Shown piece by piece: positions 40,601-53,900 of a stretch of 64,000 nt of DNA. The stretch covers positions 8,830,898 through 8,894,897 of the forward strand of contig OY718808.1 of NCBI GenBank assembly GCA_963070105.1. The letters are read 5' to 3'. This DNA is from Litomosoides sigmodontis (taxonomy: Eukaryota; Nematoda; Chromadorea; Rhabditida; Onchocercidae). Each line of letters starts with the position of its first letter. Position 1 is the stretch's first letter. Under the pieces are notes generated by a model. That model did not search any database and was not told the DNA's origin. It saw nothing but the letters and a program-made list of their open reading frames with translations. A program made the position numbers and the translations under genes.

Positions 40601-43600
40601 AAGGTGTAGTACAGGTGCTTGTAAATGGCAAAACAGTTCATCTTCCAGCGCCTAGTGCGGTAACCGATCTTGATCTTACACGTGAACTTGATGCTCCTGG
40701 ATGTGAACCGACACTTAATTGGGTTTATGGGTGATTTTATCATATCATTTAGCTATTGATAATTAAAGCTATGAATGTTACCGTGCAAATTTACAAAAAA
40801 AAAAAAAAAAAAAAATTAGGCTTCACATCCATCGAAGAACTATGATCTTCTGAATCTATACTGTTTCAGTTATCGCGGTAAAGATTGTCGTGGAAATCTG
40901 CATGAATTGCCAACTGGTGAAATTGTCTATTTCACGGGTACCATTGCGGTATTGCACAATCCTAACGAGCGCTTGCAACGATACTACACCAAACACACCA
41001 GTGACATCAAATGGTATCATCCGTTCACCGTCTCTTCAGAATTTTGCAAACATTTCTAGTTTATACTCATCAGAAAAGAACACTCGTCAATAAATTTGTG
41101 CATACTTTCCTTTCCTCACAGCTTGGAGGGAGTCGCGTAAGCGGCAATCGTTCTATTGCTTATGCGTTTGCAGTTATTACATTTAGTATTTACAAGGTGT
41201 ACAGCTATTCACAGTTGTTTTGAACATAAATGATCAGAATTACGATCCATGAAACGACCATTATTTCAGCATGGCTGTTCATCCCAATAAGCTACACATC
41301 GCCACCGGTCAAACATCGAGGCGATTTCTGGAAAAAAATGTAAGCATTTAAATTGGAATAGAAGTTAAATACATGTACTTAAAATTTCACAAAAAAGTTA
41401 CTTCCTTAATAGGTGTGAAATGGAAATGGATGGTTGCTCGAAAAAAATTGTTAAACACTCAGCAAATTAGAAAAAGTTTGGGCTAAAAAAATTAACAGTT
41501 TTTTTTTAAAATTTTCTTCTAGGGTTTCAACATTCATCGTTCACCGATATCATCAATTACGGAACTGAATAATGTCCTGGAAACTGATCAGTACAAGGTT
41601 TTTTTTAAACTTTTGTCCTAGTTTACAACATTTCAAACAATGCTTGATATTATGCCAATTTATGATAACAAGCGAAATAGTCTACCACTTGTTACTGAGC
41701 TTCATGTGATGCTAGTGCGAGACGTGCGTTGACCGGTTTCACTTGTTGCCAATTTCCGGCTAACTTCAACATTCACATTGCATCAGTCTGATCACTTTAG
41801 TCAGTAACTTATTTGATTTTAGATTTTTTCCAAGGGAAGCTATATAGCAGTGTTCCATAATATATTCCTCTGTGATTTAATGCAGCTGCTTACGCACCCT
41901 TTCCCTAATTTCGTACTACGATGAATGATTAATGGCATGACATTACGGTGCTAAATTGTAGTTAAACATTAAATTAATCAAAAATTCAGGCTCACGTACA
42001 TATTTGGGATTCGGTAACGCTTCAGACGTTACGCACAATTGGGACAGGTAATGCAAATGCGAATTTCGACCGAGGCATTCAATGTTGTGCATTTAGCCAT
42101 GCCACAACAGATGGTATGCTAATTGCAATCATTGACGATTCTCATGAACATACGCTTACCGTCTGGGAGTGGCAAAAAGGGAAAAAAATTGCAGAAATTA
42201 AGGTAAACGTTCAACTTTCTTTCTCCTTCAATCAGGTACATTTGCGCTTTTCAGTAAGTAAGACGAGCACATCATATTTGGTAAATTGCGAAGAATTTTT
42301 CCAGTTATCATTTCAAATTCCCAAAGCTGTTAGAAGTGGCTATTTGGTAGTGTTGAAGAAATGACCATAAATTAGTTGATGATATTTTGGAGTAACACTT
42401 ACTTCACTCTTTTAACAGTACTATTATTATTCAGAGATACAAGATAGCTGTTAATTCGAATACCTTTTTCTTTTATTTTTTTTTTAAAATTAAATCCGAA
42501 GGCAAAGTGGAGGAAATTTTATTCATTTGCCGGAGGATGAAATTGATGGGTAGATAGATGATTATGCATATATCTTCTTCAGAGCGCTAATGATCAAGTG
42601 TTTGCGTGTGAATTTCATCCGTATTCCAAAAGTGTTCTCATGTCATACGGTAAGGGTCACTGCAATATTTGGACCATCCATGGAGCTACACTCATCAAAA
42701 AGCCCATTATATTCGAGGTATTGCTAGAAAATTGACATTTAAATAGAAAAACGGATAAGAGGAAAAGAGAGAGAGAGAGAGAGAGAGGTACATATATATG
42801 CCCTCGTATCTCTTCTTAAAAATACGTTTATTGGCAGTATCGTGATGTAAAAGCGTTACCGCAAAAGAAAGAAAACTCTAGGATATGCCGTGAGCAGCTC
42901 TAGAAGTTCTACAGTAAAGTTTTAATAGATAAAATTTTCGAATTTTTAATATAAAATTAGGGTAAGTGACAAAATTACCGTTCTGAGCTTTTGAATGCTT
43001 CGTTAATTTTTGAGAGCATTTATTCTCTTCACCATTAAAAGTATATAACTTTGCATTGGAAATCATATAAAATTTAATTAGTAATAATAATTTAGGGTCG
43101 TAAAAAACCAAAATTGGTACTTTCCTCGCATTTCACCGAACATGGGCATATCATAACAGGTGATTCCAATGGTACGCTAACAGTTTGGGACACATATCAG
43201 ATTAAGCCAATCCGACAAGTGCTCAAGGTTGCTGTTTATTTTCAACTATTGCATAATTCTCACTTAAAATGCATTCTTTAGTAGTCATTAGGTTAGAAGT
43301 TGGGGTGAGAAGTTACGTGGTAATTGAACTTAAATGAATCAAATCGGATAAAGCTGTTTGCAAACCGTTGTTAGTGTTCTGGATCATTTTTCAGGCGAAA
43401 ATATTCATGTTTCAAATTATTTAAATATGAAAAATTTCAAATCTTTACCTTGTTCAACCAACTTCAGCGATCAACGATTATTATTTTCACAATTTGAGGC
43501 TCATAATGGCGGTGTTTGGGCATTGTGCGTACTTGGTAACGGACATTTTATTTCGGCTGGTAAAGACCGAGTGCTGTTTGAGTGGGAAACTGATGGTTTG

Positions 43601-45888
43601 ACGAAGATTCGTGGTCCAATAACTGTGGGTGTTATTCGAGAGGTATTTTGAGAGGTAGAAAGGGATGAAAGAGGGAAGTGGGACATTTCCGCTTCAATCA
43701 TCTTATTTCCCTTTCAAACTTAGATGAATTTTTTGCCATTTCACCTGAGACATTGGATTTGTTCAACAACTATCGAGCTGCACATTATTTCTTTAATTTC
43801 AGTTTCCGGATGAAGAAAGTGGTTGTATACGTACTATAACGTCAACTTCAAGTTTCCGTTTGTACATTGGTACAACACGAAACACAATTTGGAGTGGGAC
43901 ATTGGATAACGGTTTTCAACAAATTCAGCACGTCCGCTTTTCACTTTTCTTCCGGACAATCAAAAATAACTTCTGACAACTGAATGATTCCTTTTTCTGA
44001 ACAAAAAAGAAATTGAGTTTAAATATTTTCTGAGCTTCTTCGGAGGCTTACATTTTCCAATTTGAATACCTAATGATAGCATTTTAAAACTATTTAGGCA
44101 CACGCAGATGCTATAACACATATTACCTCGCATCCAACGAAATCGGAATTTCTTTCCTCCTCAACTGATAAAAAGTTACGTTTGTATGATACAGAAACGA
44201 AAACGGTTCTTTGGAGTTTGCACGTTAAGGTTTGCTTTTATCGCGCTCTCTCTCTCTCTCTCTTTCTCTCTTCTAACAAAATTGCTTAGTGCCCATTTTC
44301 TATGCTTTTGAAGCATTCGTAAAATTACAGGATGAGATATGTTGCGCTGATTTTCATCCAAAAGGTGATAATTTTGCTATCGGTTTTGCTAGCGGCACGT
44401 GGGCCGTCTACACCTACACTCTGCAAACGCAGCTTTATGTCGTTGAAGAAGAAATAAACAGTGCAATTGCAACTGTACGATTCTCAACAACTGGCAATTT
44501 TTTGGCCGTTGCAACAAAAGTAGGTAAATTTGGGATGGGAATTTTCGTCCCAAAATTTATTTCAAGTGCTTTGGTAAGATTTAAGAATTGAGCTGATTAA
44601 TTTACCTCTCTTCAGTGCTTGCTGAGTGAAAAACGCACGAAATTTCTGCAACTTTCTCTTTCAATTAAATACCTTTCTACAGTCTCACTTGTCAGTGTGT
44701 TGTAAGCATTTAAATAGCCAATTTACATGCCATCATCTGTTTCTTCATTTTTAAATTGATTTTCGTTGCAGGGAAAAAAGTTGTCAATTTATGCTATATC
44801 AGGCGATTTGCGCCATTATGTTAAAGTGTCGCAGATTACGGTATGTTTGCAACTGTTGAGTGCAATACTTCTTTTTGAACTATCAAGATGCTCTAGTAAT
44901 TTGGTCAAGAAAAGACTATTGCAAGTTATTTGCATTTCTTCTTCATTTTGTTTTAATTCGTTTTTTTTAATTTGAAATTTAACTATTTAAAATTAAAAAA
45001 TTTAATTTCTGTACCGTACCGATTCTAGGAATTGAACGCTCCGATAAAAACAATAGATTGGTCAACAGATGGTACGTTGCTGCGCGCTAATGATGACGAT
45101 CTTCAACACTATATTTGTAAGCTATTTCTCTAAATCCAATAAATTTATCACATTTCACACTTTTTGTTTTAAAAGAATTCCAAATGTTTGAATTTGTTAA
45201 AGACAAGAAAGTTACTTTTCAGGTTAATTCGCTAAAAGTAAATATTTGAAAGCATTGTTCCACATAAGGGATGTGTCCGATGTGTTGTTAATTACGTTGT
45301 AGTTTTTTTTTTTTTTTAATTCAGGGAAATCAAACAGTGGTCAGTCGGCTAACGTGTGGGAGGCGAGGAATGCGGAATGGACTTCAGCAAGATGTCCAAT
45401 TTCGTTTGAGAATGCTTGCATTTCGTACGCTTTGCAGAAATCTGTTGCTGCCATTGATCGGAGTCCTAGCAAGCGGTACGTCGCTGTAGCTCTGTCAAAT
45501 GGTGTGCTTCGTTTCTATCAGTATCCGACGACGACGATTCTGGTAATTTTTAGCTTTCCTTTTTTTCATAGCAAAAAAAATTCAAAATTACTTTGAAAAA
45601 ATTTACCTCTGCAGGGTTTCTTCATCTTCGTCACTGCTAGGAGAGGTGAAATTAGAAGGTTTGGATAAAAATGAGAAAGTTGAGGGAATCATTCTCTCTT
45701 CCGTTTCTTTGTCGATTCTAAGTTCTATGAAGTGAAGTTTACACTGAAAAATTTTTCAGGCTTCATATAAGGAAATATGCGGTTATAGCGTTTCTATGCG
45801 AAATGTTACCTGCGTTGGCGAATTGCTGATTAGTGATGGTAGCAATGATGGAACACTTTATCAATGGAAATTATCCAAGACAACGTAA
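37622..45888 (+). CDS. elp-1: EMAP-like microtubule-binding protein (HELP motif and WD repeats)
   Basis: Nineteen exons, all phases closing: 37595-37826, 38402-38490, 38750-38788, 39701-39948, 40566-40730, 40870-41013, 41270-41339, 41523-41597, 41990-42202, 42583-42717, 43096-43227, 43499-43642, 43803-43931, 44098-44229, 44331-44519, 44772-44840, 45029-45116, 45325-45542, 45760-45888. About 870 aa from the ATG at 37622; a start at 38404 would give 801. SDRDVNDRLSVRAL resembles the EML coiled-coil start. The HELP motif follows (LNWVYGYRGKDCRGNLHELP, then IKCMAVHPNKLHIATGQTS), then a tandem beta-propeller with many WD-type repeats (AHVHIWDSVTLQTL, LTVWEWQKGKK, AHNGGVWALC, final LYQWKL). ELP-1 binds microtubules and in C. 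elegans acts in muscle adhesion and touch neurons. A (CA) run in the first exon encodes a Thr-His repeat. Exon 43499 uses a TTTGAG acceptor. The most N-terminal exon is the least certain. Confidence 0.92.
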
Positions 45889-48287
45889 ATATTACGTGAT
45901 ACTGTAAGTGTATTTATTATGTGAATATGTTTATGATGTGAGTGCATCTAATTTACTTCGATAGATCTCTACGTTTTATGTTTTTAGAAGATCTTAACGT
46001 AGCATTCATCTGAATTGTAGTACTTTTTTCGCTCATTGGAACACTGATTTCTGTATTGTAATCAGCTCTACGACATTCACCTGGATGGCTTCGGCTACTT
46101 AAGTCACTTCATGTAATCCATCATTTTTAAGTATCAATTTTAAGTGCTCTTTTTCTCTGCTAATGGAATGCAATAGCTTACAGAAGTTTTATTTCCTCCA
46201 AATGTTATTTGAAACATTTGCAATTCATCTAAATTTAAGTATTTCTAGTAAACTGTAACATTTGATATAACTGTTCCTTGTTGTTACGTGTTGTTTTCGT
46301 TCCATTTTTTTTGGATCAAATTTTTGTTGGAATTTTGGGTTGATGTAACATATATTTTGTGATAATAACTATCGAATTATTTAATAGTTTGAAATTAATG
46401 TCATGAAAAAGAGTAATATTATAGTGCATGTGGCATGTGGGGAAAAATTGTAAAACTATTTTATGCGCATAATGCAAATTAAGTCATTAAATTAATGAGG
46501 TAGTAAATTCACTTCAAGTGCTAGCCGTGATAGACTGGAAAAGTGAAATTTTGCAACATAAAATAATGAGCTAATCTATTAACGAGTAAAGGTTAATGCA
46601 AAATTAAATCATTAACATAGCATGTGCTACAAATGGCACCTATCAGAGTAATTAGCATGTGGCGCATAGGTAGTTGACGGAAAGATTTGCGCTAATTGTG
46701 GCGGAAAAATGAATGCTGTCCTAAATGTGTGGTAGGCGAAAGTAAAATAAATTTCATCACTGATTATTATCATTTTTCCTACTGCTGTAATTCGATATGC
46801 GAATGTTAGTCGTGAATATGATTTACGTAAATTTAGTAATTTGTGCAACAATAACTTCTTTTTTAGGAAATTTTTTTTGAAAAGCATTTTTTTTTCTTGG
46901 ACAGTATGAAATGAGGAGAATTGCCTATTTTCGTCATCAATTAACACTGCATTCGACAATGTGCCAATTTTTTTTGCATAATATTTGCATAATTAAGGGA
47001 TTAGTAACAAACATAATTTGAAATGAATTTTTTGCTAATTTCTATTGAATTCTTTTGAAATTAATTTTGCCATTTTTTTTTTCAATTTTTTCCTTCAACT
47101 TCACTTAACCTCATATACTTTTCCATTAATTTATTTGTCATAGATATAGATGTAATTAATAAAATTTCCTAACCGCTCATCGGCTCATGCGTCGCTACCG
47201 ATGTTGATAATTATTACAACAATTTTGAATACGCTTGAGGTTAAATAAATTTGAAACATTGAAGTGGAACGAGAATTCATTGCTTACTATTAATTGTCGT
47301 CATTTGATTTGAAATTTGTAACGAGATGTTCAGGCGTTAATAATCGATCCTAAAAGAAATGTTGGGGCGCAGGGGTGGGGATAGAAATGTTTTTGTTTTT
47401 TACTCTAACAATAACAGTAGCAATAGCAATAAGCCCCTCAAGAACAATAATGCAATTTTTTACTCTAACAATAACAGTGAACATTCTTTCACTTTAATGG
47501 GACGACAATAAATGTTTAATTCAAACGATACCAGTAAAGAAGATAGCATTGGAAACTCGGACACTTGCGCGAAATGACTTTATCGGTTGCTATGTGAAAT
47601 AAGTAAGCTGCTAAGGTATCGATGCTGTACTGGCTATGTGCTAAGAAGCAATAAACAAATTATTTTAATCGAGTTAGTTAAAATGACTTTTCACATCTTA
47701 CTTACTGCTCACATCCCTTCTCCACACTCATGCAAAAATCTCCGCTTCTTCTTCCTCAAACATTCACTTTTCTCTCTTCTACCACTTCCACTTTACTCAT
47801 CGTGTAATGCTAATTTCCACTATTAAAATTTCAAATTATTAGCGAGTGTGAAATTGTAGAAGGGAAGAAAATGCATAAGTTGAGCGAATTTCGAATAATC
47901 CGTTATGAGTAAATTCATATCGTTTCGTTGTACAGCTCTGCTTCCCTCTCACGTCACTAATTCTAATTCTCCAGCGGTTCACATTCGGAATATTTGCGCC
48001 AATGACGCAAAATTATTCATTTCAATTTAGTATTTGCTATATTTACTTCAACAATACGTGCATTATCATCAGCTTTTCTCGGCGATCATTACTGAATGTT
48101 TGTTAGTGTCATATCTTTATGAAATGAATTTGCTAGTTTAAAATTTTGCATTTTTACGCGTCAGAGTGCTTCTGACTTTGCTTTTTCATTTTAGAATATT
48201 TTTAGCGGCACTAACAACAATTACGAACGTAATTTATTTATTTACGTGATTTTCCCTCCAGCAAACTTTCAGCAAAAAAGCAAATCG
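45889..48287. other. Intergenic: 3' end of elp-1 and promoter of the next gene
   Basis: AT-rich. A 22-base phrase, TTTTTACTCTAACAATAACA plus GT, occurs twice (near 47398 and 47458). ORFs here (46627-46959, 47587-47826) lack splice or start support. Confidence 0.5.
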
Positions 48288-50158
48288 ATGACTGATGAGA
48301 TTAACGAAAAGAACGGTGACCGTGAGGAAATAGGCTACGTGGAATTTTTGCGCACCACGGAACAGCTTAAAACCTATAAAACACCTTCAAATATTACCCA
48401 GAAGCTGAATAATAATTTGCCAAGGTTTGTTAAATTTTAATTGATTAAAATATTTCCATTTTTTTAACAATAAGCCATTTAGCAATTAAATAACGCGTTT
48501 ATCTTCCTCTCGACCATAACAGTTCGGAAATAAGCTTAATGAAATGTCGCAATCTCTTTCAAGTTGACGTTTTTCTCGTTTGCCAATTTCAGTTTTCCCC
48601 GCTCATTTATGACAATTTCAAATTACCAATCAAATAAAAAGGAAATGGGAAAAAGGACAGAAAAAAATTCAGGACAGAAAAATTCCATTTTACCACTTGT
48701 ATTTGAGTCTATTAAATGTATGAAACCAAAAAAAAATGCTCGCACTTTTGAAAGAAATAGAATTAATTACTTCCTGAATATTTATCACATTAATCAACAG
48801 GATTTTTTTAATTCAATTTTGCACTTTGGAACATTATTCTTTTTAAAAGTTACAGGAAACGAGGGCAGTTTGGTATTTTGTGCAACTCAAAGTCCGCTCC
48901 ACTAATAGAGCTAAAGGTTTATTTTTCGCAAAAAAAAGAAAAGAATATAAATTGACAGTAAATAATTTTGATTTGTTGAGCAAGAAATGGAATAACTGAG
49001 TAAAACTCACGCATTCATCATTACTACTTTTTCAGCAAAGCGATGCGGAAAGAAATTACTTTAATTTCTTGCTCATTTTCCGTTAAATGTATCTGTCAGA
49101 AGTTTTTTTTTTCATTTCATCAAAGTTGTCGAAAAAATTGCAACTATTTTATGATCAAGGGATGCGCATTATTTAAGCATTATTTTAGGAATTTCAAGAT
49201 TGCTAGAAATTAAATTATGAAAAATGAAAAAATTAATTAACTTCATCCTTCTCACATTACGTTAACTATTCGGTGGAGGGATAAAATTGCTAAAAAACAT
49301 TTTGTTCACTGATTGTTTTCCAAAAAAAAAAGGTAAAAGAAATATCATTTAAATTTAATGTTGCATATTTCTTTATCAAAAATTAATTACCAACGATTAT
49401 TAGTAATCTGCAAAAATTAAAATTCATTATGCCTAATTAAATTTACTATTGTTTATTACAGGATGATGATAGCAAAGATGTGAATAGCGAATCAAACAGC
49501 AACGAACCATGTACATTCTATGAAGCATTATCAAACTCCAATGCATCAACTGGTAAAAATCACGAAGCGATCATATCAGAGCTTGCTGCACCACCGACAA
49601 TATCCACTTTACCCAAAATACTTCGATCTCGAAAACGATGGCAAAAGAAAGCTTACTACTCCCTGGATTCTCCACTAAAACAGGTTCACACATTCAGTAC
49701 AACGAACTTTTCTCCCCGTTGAAAGTTTACTTTAGCTGTAATTAAAAAGTTGACAGAAAGTGCTTGATGTTTACTCTAAAATGAGTAAGTGCGAACGAGC
49801 TAACTGTTCTCGCTAGAAATGCAACCGACAAGTGGAAATGCTACAAATTGAGTATTTCTGTGTTAATCAATCAACCATTGTTAAGTTACTGTTCTACAAA
49901 TGCAAGAATAGATGAAAAAAAAATTTTGGGGTATTGTAAAACAATCTTTTAACCTTTTTTTTTTCGTTCGTAGCTAGCTGACTTAGGATAATGTAATTTC
50001 AGGCTTCAAATGATAAGCAAACAATCATTCGTTCCGATATTTTACATATGCCAACTATTTGTTCTCCATTGCTGCAATCAGTGGAAGTGAACAGATATGG
50101 CAAACGGGCTAGCAATTATCAAAATAATGCTGAAAGCAGTTCAAAACCCAAACGATAG
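48288..50158 (+). CDS. Unrecognised basic protein, four exons
   Basis: Exons 48288-48424, 48856-48916, 49462-49683 and 50003-50158 close in phase and give 191 aa. The ATG lies 17 bases after a CTTTCAG site that could accept a spliced leader. The second exon (RKRGQFGILCNSKSAPLIEL) has no start codon and was found by matching phases. The protein is hydrophilic with no signal peptide or membrane segment. It has a Ser/Asn-rich acidic middle (DDDSKDVNSESNSNE), a basic patch (RSRKRWQKKAYY), an SPLLQSVEVNRYGKR motif and a Lys/Arg end. The composition suggests a nuclear or scaffold protein, but I do not recognise a family and give no function. Confidence 0.6.
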
Positions 50159-50954
50159 TCTCAATGTTGTAAAAATGACTGAAGCTTGAATAAATCATTC
50201 AAGTGATGAATAAATTATAATTCTTGAGCATTAGCAATTGTTTAGGTCAGAGCATTCTTTCAATTTTTATTTAATTTTCAACTGCTTCTATTGACATTCA
50301 TGTTTTCATTCCTTTCCAGTAAGTAATAATTTCATTGGTCACTTTCACTTTCGAATAACCATACACAAGATATGAATGACCATGTAACGTAGTTTAGAAA
50401 CAAAACCTTCCACCAACTAAGTAGTATGAAATGTGATCGCTATATCTCAAGTAGCGATTCATGTACTATCTCCTATGCATTTTGGTACATCATATTAATT
50501 AAATTTCACACATATCATCTCATATTCTGTTGCCATCTAATTAGCTATTCTCATTTCCTTCTCTAGCAAAAAGTCCATTAAAGCATTTTTTTATAATATA
50601 TTAAGTTAATATTTTCAATTTAATCTTGTGCGCGCCTTATTATTTATTGCGCTGAAAAATGACTACTACCAGTATTAAAATAAAATTTGTGATAAAGGCA
50701 GTACTAGTAAATATATAAACTGCAATCAGCTGATTATAAAAATATGCTTGAACGATCAGAAAGACATCTCATTCATGAGCTTTATGGTATTATACAACAT
50801 GAGAGACAAATGGACAAGATAAACTGATGATGAGTGAATTGATTGAATTCATTACGCAAAAATTAATTTTCCAAAATTTGTATCTAAATGATCGCCAAAG
50901 TCTTCAATTCCCGTTATCTTTAGAAACCCTTCATTCTTTGAACAATAAAACAAT
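50159..50954. other. Convergent intergenic region
   Basis: Lies between the tail-to-tail unrecognised gene (plus) and the ASPSCR1-like gene (minus). It should hold both 3' untranslated regions. The plus-strand frame at 50827-51045 is antisense to the last ASPSCR1 exon and is not a gene. Confidence 0.55.
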
Positions 50955-53900
50955 TTATGGTCTTTTGAACCATCGTGGTAGATTTTCTAGGGGTCGTTGC
51001 TTCATTCTGGATGGGCCTGCATCATTTTCCATTGAATCTAACTGACGTTTTCCATTTGGTGGTTTTCCACCCTCTGCACTTATTACTTTCGGAACATATG
51101 GTTCATAAACACTGTTTACCGACAACCTGAAATAAAAAACAAAGAGCAAATGAATTAAAGAATTTTAATTAGAAATGACCACCCTCCCTCCAATACACAT
51201 TTTGTAAAAAAACTGAAAATTAAAAAAAATTTACAAAAACTATATCTATTGATATAGTTTTTGTCCTATCTATTGAGGTCTATTTTTCGTTCCGAAAGTT
51301 AATATCAGTTATATGAAAGACGTAAAACCAGATTTAGGTATTTATTTACTTATGTATTTACAGACCGTCACTGCAAAACATACCATTTCCGGCTAAGCTC
51401 ATCAGCTTCTGACATGGGAACTTCACAGAATTTATCCCGCATAAAATGATCAGCTGCAAAAAGCAAGAAATAGATTTGACGAAAATTCAACTTTCTAATC
51501 AAAAAAGATCCACTATGTCGAATAATCCTAACACAAAATAAATTCAACAGCTTTACCTACAATTATAATGAGCATTTTTTAAATGACATATGAAACTTTA
51601 CAGTAAACCTATCCTAGCTTATTAGCTCACTAAGCGCCGGTATAAAAGTAAAATGGAAAGGAAGAAAATTTTACATAAAATTTTTAATCGTCAACAGAGC
51701 CTTGGTAATTACAACAGTTACCTTACCTATTGATATTTCTCACAATGGAAGCGAAAAGCCTGGCGGTTGAATTTCATACTATTGGACAAAACATAAAGAG
51801 AAATTACTGAATGCTTTTTCTGGTGAATGAAATCGTATATACAACGAAGATTTCGGAGCAACATTGACTTCAATTAGATTTTTCAAAACAGTTGGTGAAA
51901 GTCTTTGATTGGCAAGGAAAAGATCGAATTTCACAGCTGAATTTTTCGAACTTTCCGCTACAAACTCAAATAATCTTGACACTGAAATACCATATATGTT
52001 TATTTCGCATCGCAAAAAATCGTTATCAAATCACAGCTACAAGGAAAAAAAAATTTCAATAGCTGACGGAAAAAGGACATCTTGAGCTAAATATGACCCA
52101 AAACCTGCTCTTGACAGCAATAATTTATAAGGATAACCAGGTTCTCGTGAGATAAATTGAGCTTGTATAACCGTTTTATCAGCACAAATGAATCGTACTA
52201 TCGTATGCTTGTAACTTTCTTCTTTTCGGCGCTTATTCTTTTCAGTGAGATATGTTTTCGGCAATAAAGCTCTCTGCTCTAACATACCTCTACAAATTTA
52301 TTCATAAAAATTTTATGCTCATTCCTCGAAATGTATGAAGAATGTTACACGACTTTACTGACATTACTGACGTTAGTTCTTCCAGAATTTTGCTTCCAGC
52401 TAAGCGTAATCTACCAGTACTTTGTCACCACGTCTACAGTACGATAAAAGTTTATCAAGAAATAAAATTCATCCAGTGTAGATGTCAACTTAAAAATTTC
52501 CAACAATTTTTAAACGGTTAATTTGACTCAATTATTTCATTCCGATAATGTTTGTGGATGGAAGCTACATTAACAACTTTAACCTATTGACAAGGCTGTC
52601 TTCTTCTATTTATCAAAAACTTGAAAAACAAACGCTTCTGCTCTGAGATCCCGACGAATACTCTTTACATCGTTGACAGTAAGTTCAAAAAATTGATCAT
52701 CGATGTCATTTTGTTTATCAACTGCATCTCCCACACTTTCAATCAATTCCAAATCCTGCTTTATGATGACAGGCATTCGGTTACATTTTTCAACAGCCAA
52801 ATACGATGTTTCGGAAGAGGGAGCACTGGGGTTGCAAATATTGCTCTGTAACATTTTTTATAAAAGGGTTGGATAAAAAATCTGTCCAAGACTTCGTCAA
52901 TCCAACTCTTGTTATTATTACAACTGAAAAATTACTCAAAGTAATGCGCCTCTGTACATAGTCAATCAAGCAAGCAAAGGCAAACAAATGAACATAGATC
53001 AATGGTAACTAACAATAAAAACATATACTTGTAATAGTAGTTTTCGGTTAGTAAGGTATAAAACCCAATTATATTTTTTAATCAAAAGTTAGCATCCAAA
53101 ACCTACACTTCCGTGATTCGATTCTGCTTGTGCTGGTGCCTGAAAATCACTAATGCGTATTCTGCCATTTTCTCCAATAAGCTGATCACCAAGAAAATCG
53201 ACCCTGTTTGTCGTTAAACTAGTGTTTACCTGCAAAGAACAACATTCAGATCGTCAAGGTCTAAGAAACTCTTTGATCATTTTTTGTGAGAAAATTTCTT
53301 TTATTATCTTACCAACGACTTATTCATTCAATAGCTATGAGCCCATAATATGATGAAAGAGTTCAAACATCTCACTGTAATCATACCACAGCAGTGAATT
53401 TAAAAGACAGAATGATCCAAACAGGACAGATAACATAAGATCCTGGATACTAAAGATATTTAAACCGAAAAAGCTGTAGAATTAATAAGCGATGGTCATA
53501 GAGCTTGCACCTAAAGTGCAGCATTTGTCCACGTAATAAAATGAACCTATGACCGAAACCAATTTTATATATCCTTGATAATTTACAACTTAAAATGAAA
53601 ATTTATTGGAATAGTTATCGTGTTTGGATCTTAAAAATTCAGTTCATGAATGGAAAGAAATTCAAGACAGACTTGATTAAGGATAGATTGCAGTTGAGTG
53701 AGACGTGATGAAGGCTGAGGGTAATTTTCAGATCCAATATGTTCCATTGCATCTTGAGATGGACCTCCGGATCGTGTAGTATGACGTGCAATTTCAATGT
53801 TTCTGTAATTGGTATAAATAGTTCAAGATATTTCGACACCAAAAGTTACTGTTACTGATAATCAAAAGGAGATAACAAATATGATTCTACTGTTTAAGAT

